In this document: in pieces, positions 34,801 through 37,818 of the stretch
Layout of the letters: each line of letters starts with the position of its first letter
How positions within the stretch are numbered: the stretch's first letter is position 1
Source of the DNA: Methylobacter sp.
GTDB taxonomy: Bacteria > Pseudomonadota > Gammaproteobacteria > Methylococcales > Methylomonadaceae
Reading direction: 5' to 3'
NCBI GenBank assembly: GCA_002928495.1
Contig: PERF01000009.1
Coordinates: 1 to 37,818 of the forward strand
DNA length: 37,818 nucleotides
Program-made: the position numbers and the translations under genes
Notes under the pieces: generated by a model
What the model was told of the DNA's origin: nothing
What the model saw: only the letters and a program-made list of their open reading frames with translations
Databases searched by the model: none

Positions 34801-35165
34801 ATTTAAGATATGGCGTTGCTGGTGGGCTAAATGGTTTGTTCGGGCTAAGTACAATCTGGTTGTTAACTAAACTCGGTGTGCATCCTATCGCAACTAATTT
34901 CATAGGTTTTTTAGTGGGTGTTGCGTTTGCGTTCTTAATGTCTAAAAAGTTTGTTTTTAGGAGTCAAGGTCATTTTAATTCAGAGGCAGTCAAATACATA
35001 ACTGCTTTTTGTATAAGTTACATAATAAATATTATTGTATTACAAATTTGTACTGCTAAATTGTCGATGGACGCTTTGGTGTCACAAGGGATTGCTATCT
35101 CTACTTATGTAATTTTAATGTATTCAGCATCGCGTTTTTACATTTTTAGGAAAAACAAAATATGA
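31845..35165 (+). CDS. GT-C-like membrane protein fused to F-type lectin and GtrA domains
   Basis: This 1106-residue protein joins three parts. Residues ~38-510 are about 13 membrane helices with a first loop (YMGDNIGFYIP, 66-76) like GT-C/YfhO enzymes that use lipid-linked donors. After an extracytoplasmic stretch, residues ~692-843 form an F5/8-C fold of the F-type lectin group, from NLSTGKKAWQSS to SVAETQVF. It keeps the fucose-binding pattern H731-x26-R758-x-D760-x4-R765 and the adjacent cysteines C761-C762. Residues ~985-1103 are a GtrA-like four-helix flippase domain (RYGVAGGLNGLFGLS, FVFRSQGHF). With the GtrB-like gene at 30056 it could flip, recognise and transfer a sugar. I know of no described protein with this order, but could not search. 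It overlaps the next gene by ATGA. Confidence 0.85.
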   Translation: MLLNMLGIYKEITRVQNLVIQLLISLATLIPNFIHQNKFIIFSLIFTLVFYWPSFGHGSTDAGFLYMGDNIGFYIPALFKAHALISSLNFTALDFSSFNGSSDFFLAANFFAVHPALVIYALLVPFKFTNMHIAGQVLVIMCAIHSLIACYFSLKLLTRFFNFGFGSSAFVATIFTFSIYMVSALGEPEYLFCICIIPWVAYSTLVYAENSSTRNFLIACLPILGGVLGGYIPLGLTALLLSLVLIITKLFVVDNATRNLEGKIYFFWKALLPFIGSVLILSPYLYAVNKFLQASPSAKRPDIFFSAHQLSEQPETILRLFSHYLSVPGPFFEFSVLWGFIPVAICVIFLSSKKAIESLSSVEWSIFRISGGLYFTFVLAIFGNFSPVSDLVYYFVPQIGKMHIYQRFLLPMNLFFGVMIALMLKSLIEQKIFNATRNMLAIYSFALISSAYLVAKHNMLASEIGLNGYVIFELLLGVLFLFALITPSKTFIYGVAIIFVNLPALNLMYDYSIGLNTNFEQKKRLVVALDDAERAKLVTYLNRFGDKKIIKYIDITPRWTADGIEPFPKSFPYFVLKELPISSYTGFNFYLSSLNEYMQRMPILGQQVILSPDWELAANTGADFIVALASDIEHASADSIFANINKDEIYRLPHNVVIAPLHFHDNNSRKGEIFDNGYFKVSRNHISDDRELINLSTGKKAWQSSTLGSATANLAVDGNVDGDFNHGSVTHTLEDKNAWLEIDLGTIEPIDNVQVWNRTDCCVDRLKDFWVFISETPFLPDDTVSKLHSRPNTWAYHINTAASSKFRINANNTMGRYVRIQLDGSNSFRENYLSVAETQVFRSGISQESILSNQEYQAADIRVADFSSNGANYLRLELESSVSASVEYLLWKNPRLEFFLNGTPAKLVDREGLLAINILPGHNIIEARYHNSALSLFWFFYACYGLALIWSFAPNNIYQKTSSKLALVLGYIKRRELSLIEELKLNLRYGVAGGLNGLFGLSTIWLLTKLGVHPIATNFIGFLVGVAFAFLMSKKFVFRSQGHFNSEAVKYITAFCISYIINIIVLQICTAKLSMDALVSQGIAISTYVILMYSASRFYIFRKNKI

Positions 35166-35794
35166 AAGAAGTTAGAACCGGCTTAAGACATATACTGGCT
35201 TTGCCCTGGATTTACGATACCTTCCAAACATTAGTTGGTGCATATTCATGGCGAGATACAGCAATAAAAACTTTTGTTTCATCAGAAATACCTGAACACG
35301 GAAAATTAATTGATATTGGTTGCGGAACGGCGGAGGCAGTTAAATTTCTACCTGAGAGTGTTGAATATATTGGGTTTGATAGAAATCCAGCTTATATTGA
35401 AAAAGCCAAAGAGCGTTATGGGCATTTAAATGCAACTTTCTTTTGCGAAGAATTATCGCTTGATTTCACTATGGATCCGGCATCGGCAGATGTAGTTTTA
35501 GCGCTTGGTTTAATACATCATTTGGATGATAATGAGGTTTTGGATTTACTTTCTTTAGCAAAGAAACTGCTCAAGCCCGGTGGCTTTTTATTAACATTGG
35601 ATCCTTTATATGAGCATCAGCAATCCTATCTAGCCCGATATATAATATCTAAAGATAGAGGGACTGCGGTTAGAACAGAGCTTGCTTATAAGCAACTTGT
35701 CATGAAGGTTTGTTCTAAAGTTGACATATTTGTCGACAGAAGTCCTTTGCGCATACCCTATACTGGGATAGTTATGAAATGTTATTTTTCGTAG
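35162..35794 (+). CDS. Class I SAM-dependent methyltransferase
   Basis: The 210-residue protein carries LIDIGCGTAEAVKFLP (around 49-64), YIGFDRNPAYIEKAKERYG, the post-motif ADVVLALGLIHHLDDNE and LAKKLLKPGGFLLTLDP. The DRNP motif I/II region and HHL segment are typical of small-molecule or sugar methyltransferases. It is translationally coupled to the lectin/GtrA fusion gene by ATGA, so the two products are probably made together and may act on the same glycan. Base use is AT-rich like its neighbours. Confidence 0.85.
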   Translation: MKEVRTGLRHILALPWIYDTFQTLVGAYSWRDTAIKTFVSSEIPEHGKLIDIGCGTAEAVKFLPESVEYIGFDRNPAYIEKAKERYGHLNATFFCEELSLDFTMDPASADVVLALGLIHHLDDNEVLDLLSLAKKLLKPGGFLLTLDPLYEHQQSYLARYIISKDRGTAVRTELAYKQLVMKVCSKVDIFVDRSPLRIPYTGIVMKCYFS

Positions 35795-35911
35795 AGCTTT
35801 ATATAGAAAGTCCAAATATATATAAAAGTTCTGCATTGTTTTTTATTCTCAGCCTGCTTACTGTTAACAATATTAGTGTTGGTTTACAAAGTGAATTATT
35901 AGTCTATATAT

Positions 35912-36868
35912 ATGCTCGGTATACTAAGATTTATACTTGCTGTGATGGTGGCACTTTCTCATGTTGGCGGAAATTTTGGTGAGCTTTGGAACGGTGTAAT
36001 TGCAGTCATAGTTTTTTATATGATTTCCGGATATGCAATGACTGGACTTATATCAAAGCGCTTCCCAACCACAAATGCTGCTTTTCCTTTTTACTTTGAG
36101 CGAATTGTAAGATTAGCGCCTCAATATTATTTTTGGTTGATGTTGGCCCTTATATTCTCTCTGGTATTAAAGTGGTATCCATATAAAGTAGATGTTTTTT
36201 GTTGTCTATCGTATGAAGCGTTTGCATATTTCACTGTCATCCCACTTGGATTACAAAGTTATTTTGGAAGTGTGGATGCACTTATTTTGCCTCAAGCAAC
36301 TACGCTAGCTATTGAAATTACGTTATATATTTTTTCGCCTTGGATTTTAAAAAGTTTAAAGCTATCTTGGTTAGCAGCAATTATTTCATTAATTATTTTT
36401 CTCGCTACCGCAATAGGAAAATTGCCGCCAAATACTTACACTTACTTTTCCTCACCGGGCCCCGTTGTTTTTTATATTTTGGGTAGTCTTCTTTATCGAA
36501 AAGAATGGGTTTCACTTTCGGTTTTGGTATTCACTTTGATATCTATATTAATATTTAGTTTACCGCAGCGTTTAAATACGGAGTTTTTACTTGGAGTATG
36601 CATCGGCTTGCCGTTAATAGCATTTCTAATTCGTTTTAAACCTAATAAAATAGACTCAGCGTTTGGTGATGCTTCCAATGGTTGTTTTTTAGGGCATGGT
36701 ATCGTTTTTTTCACTCTCACACATTTTTTTGGCGAGATTGACAACGCTATATATCGTGTTATTGCTACTTTATTAGCTTGTTTGGCTGGTTGGTTATCAT
36801 TTTACGTAATAGAAAAACCCACATTGCCATTTAGACGGCTAATAAAATCATCAGGCGGTTCTAATTAA
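35912..36868 (+). CDS. Acyltransferase 3 family membrane protein
   Basis: The 318-residue protein has about ten membrane helices. It starts MLGILRFILAVMVALSHVGG, where the histidine after helix 1 is the conserved catalytic residue of acyltransferase-3 proteins, followed by FYMISGYAMTG and RIVRLAPQYYF, the family RxxR-like basic segment. Such enzymes move acetyl or another acyl group onto extracytoplasmic sugars. It probably O-acetylates the polysaccharide. A 117-base AT-rich gap separates it from the previous gene, and I see no good ribosome-binding site before the ATG. Confidence 0.88.
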   Translation: MLGILRFILAVMVALSHVGGNFGELWNGVIAVIVFYMISGYAMTGLISKRFPTTNAAFPFYFERIVRLAPQYYFWLMLALIFSLVLKWYPYKVDVFCCLSYEAFAYFTVIPLGLQSYFGSVDALILPQATTLAIEITLYIFSPWILKSLKLSWLAAIISLIIFLATAIGKLPPNTYTYFSSPGPVVFYILGSLLYRKEWVSLSVLVFTLISILIFSLPQRLNTEFLLGVCIGLPLIAFLIRFKPNKIDSAFGDASNGCFLGHGIVFFTLTHFFGEIDNAIYRVIATLLACLAGWLSFYVIEKPTLPFRRLIKSSGGSN

Positions 36869-36928
36869 ATTAGGCTACTACTTTTGTAGAGCTGAACTCA
36901 AAAAATAACTCATAATCAGGTCGAAATT

Positions 36929-37818
36929 ATGGAAAAAATCATGGTAACCGGCGGCAAAGGCCTGCTGGGTTATGGTATGCAGAGAGTAACCGAACTGGAG
37001 CCGCGTGAAGGGTATCAGTTTGTTTTTGTCGATATTGATGATGCCGATCTTTGTGATAAAGAGCAAACCCGAGCGCTGTTCGACAAGGTCAGGCCCTCCG
37101 GGGTTATTCATTTGGCTGCCGATGTGGGTGGGCTTTATAAAAATTTAGCCCATGGCGTGGAGATGTTCGAAAACAATTTACTAATGAACATGCATGTCAT
37201 GCAATGTTGTAAGGATTTCGACGTTAAAAAGCTGGCTTCTTGCCTGTCCACGTGTACATTTCCTGAGCCGACACTGTCCGCTCATATTCAACTGCCTATT
37301 GATGAAACTATGCTCCATATGGGGCCGCCACATCCTTCCAACGAAGGTTATGCTTATGCCAAGCGTATGGTGGATGTTCAATCGCGTTATTACCGCAAGC
37401 AATTCGGTTGCAATTTTATTTCTCTGGCGCCGACCAATATTTTCGGGCCCAATGATAATTATTCGCCCGAACATAGCCATGTGATCCCTGCGATGATTCG
37501 CAAATGTCAGACGGCTATGGCAGAAGATAAGGATTTTGTGGTTTGGGGTACCGGTAAGCCGTTGCGGCAATTTATTTTTTCGTTTGATCTGGCACGTTTA
37601 TTTATCTGGGCATATTTTAATTACGACGAGGCCGAGCCTTTGATTCTTGCGCCGGATTCCAGCCAAGAGGTCAGTATCGGTACAATTGCACAATATGTTG
37701 CAGATGCATTCGGGTACGAAAAGCCGTTGGTATTCGATACCAGTTATTCCGATGGTCAGTTCAAACGCACGGTAACCAACAAAAAACTCCTGAGTTTGAA
37801 TCCGTCTTTCCAATTTAC
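36929..37818 (+). CDS. fcl: GDP-L-fucose synthase (TSTA3-like), partial
   Basis: The frame runs off the window end after 296 codons. It starts MEKIMVTGGKGLLGYG and shows LAADVGGLYKNL, SCLSTCTFPEP with S107 and C109, PHPSNEGYAYAKRMVDVQ with Y141 and K145, and PTNIFGPNDNYSPEHSHVIP. By eye this is closer to the eukaryotic TSTA3/GER-type GDP-L-fucose synthase than to the epimerase at 22355. It makes GDP-L-fucose from GDP-4-keto-6-deoxymannose with NADPH. Base composition returns to the GC level of the rfb genes, unlike the AT-rich genes before it. The mannose dehydratase gene (gmd) is not in the window. Confidence 0.92.
   Translation, partial: MEKIMVTGGKGLLGYGMQRVTELEPREGYQFVFVDIDDADLCDKEQTRALFDKVRPSGVIHLAADVGGLYKNLAHGVEMFENNLLMNMHVMQCCKDFDVKKLASCLSTCTFPEPTLSAHIQLPIDETMLHMGPPHPSNEGYAYAKRMVDVQSRYYRKQFGCNFISLAPTNIFGPNDNYSPEHSHVIPAMIRKCQTAMAEDKDFVVWGTGKPLRQFIFSFDLARLFIWAYFNYDEAEPLILAPDSSQEVSIGTIAQYVADAFGYEKPLVFDTSYSDGQFKRTVTNKKLLSLNPSFQF

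Overview
The window looks like a chromosomal piece of a gammaproteobacterium. RelA has the EFDD-type synthetase of beta/gammaproteobacterial RelA and a degenerate HD domain, the genes form tight ATGA-coupled operons, and there is an exosortase/VIT pair and an ABC-type O-polysaccharide locus. The overall style recalls Methylococcales-type methanotrophs, but that genus-level guess rests on general resemblance only. I saw no tRNA, rRNA, CRISPR array or insertion sequence.

Region 1 (1-9184) is a GC-rich partial Mu-like prophage in two divergent blocks. The minus-strand block (24-2087) holds a holin-like membrane protein, a zinc-finger protein, a DUF2786 protein, two unknown proteins and a DUF7338-like membrane protein. 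The plus-strand block (2238-9184) holds a lambda-R-type endolysin, a DUF4406 protein, a coiled-coil/membrane protein, a DUF1804 small terminase, the large terminase, a gp29-type portal, an unknown protein, gpF fused to a PBECR2-like nuclease domain, and gpG. A 34-bp near-perfect palindrome lies between the blocks. The rest of the head and tail genes are missing: after gpG the sequence passes straight into a truncated host gene.

Region 2 (9387-14749) starts with a VIT/von Willebrand A protein that lacks its N-terminus and carries a frameshift. Restoring the frame gives it a PEP-CTERM-like tail, and it overlaps an exosortase gene, so the two look like a dedicated substrate/enzyme pair. A 60-residue orphan and relA follow on the minus strand.

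Region 3 (14913-19688) supplies nucleotide sugars: ugd (frameshifted) and a complete dTDP-L-rhamnose set in the order rfbC-rfbD-rfbB-rfbA. A MntA/HepT-type (MNT/HEPN) toxin-antitoxin pair follows, and after it a decayed second copy of the rfbA 3' end.

Region 4 (21299-37818) is a polysaccharide assembly and export locus. It has glycosyltransferases, two different GDP-fucose-synthase-type epimerase/reductases, a Wzm/Wzt exporter whose Wzt has a C-terminal glycan-binding-type extension, four methyltransferases (two with N-terminal coiled coils), a GtrB-type polyprenyl-phosphate glycosyltransferase, an acyltransferase, and a 1106-residue fusion of a GT-C-like membrane domain, an F-type (fucose-binding) lectin domain and a GtrA flippase domain. 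The middle of this region (about 27.5-36.9 kb) is markedly AT-rich, which suggests horizontal acquisition.

Taken together, regions 3 and 4 probably build a rhamnose- and/or fucose-containing glycan on a lipid carrier, cap or decorate it by methylation, acylation and Gtr-type glycosylation, and export it by the ABC route. Three genes (VIT protein, ugd, first epimerase) each lack exactly one base in a homopolymer run, a pattern that fits sequencing error at least as well as gene decay.
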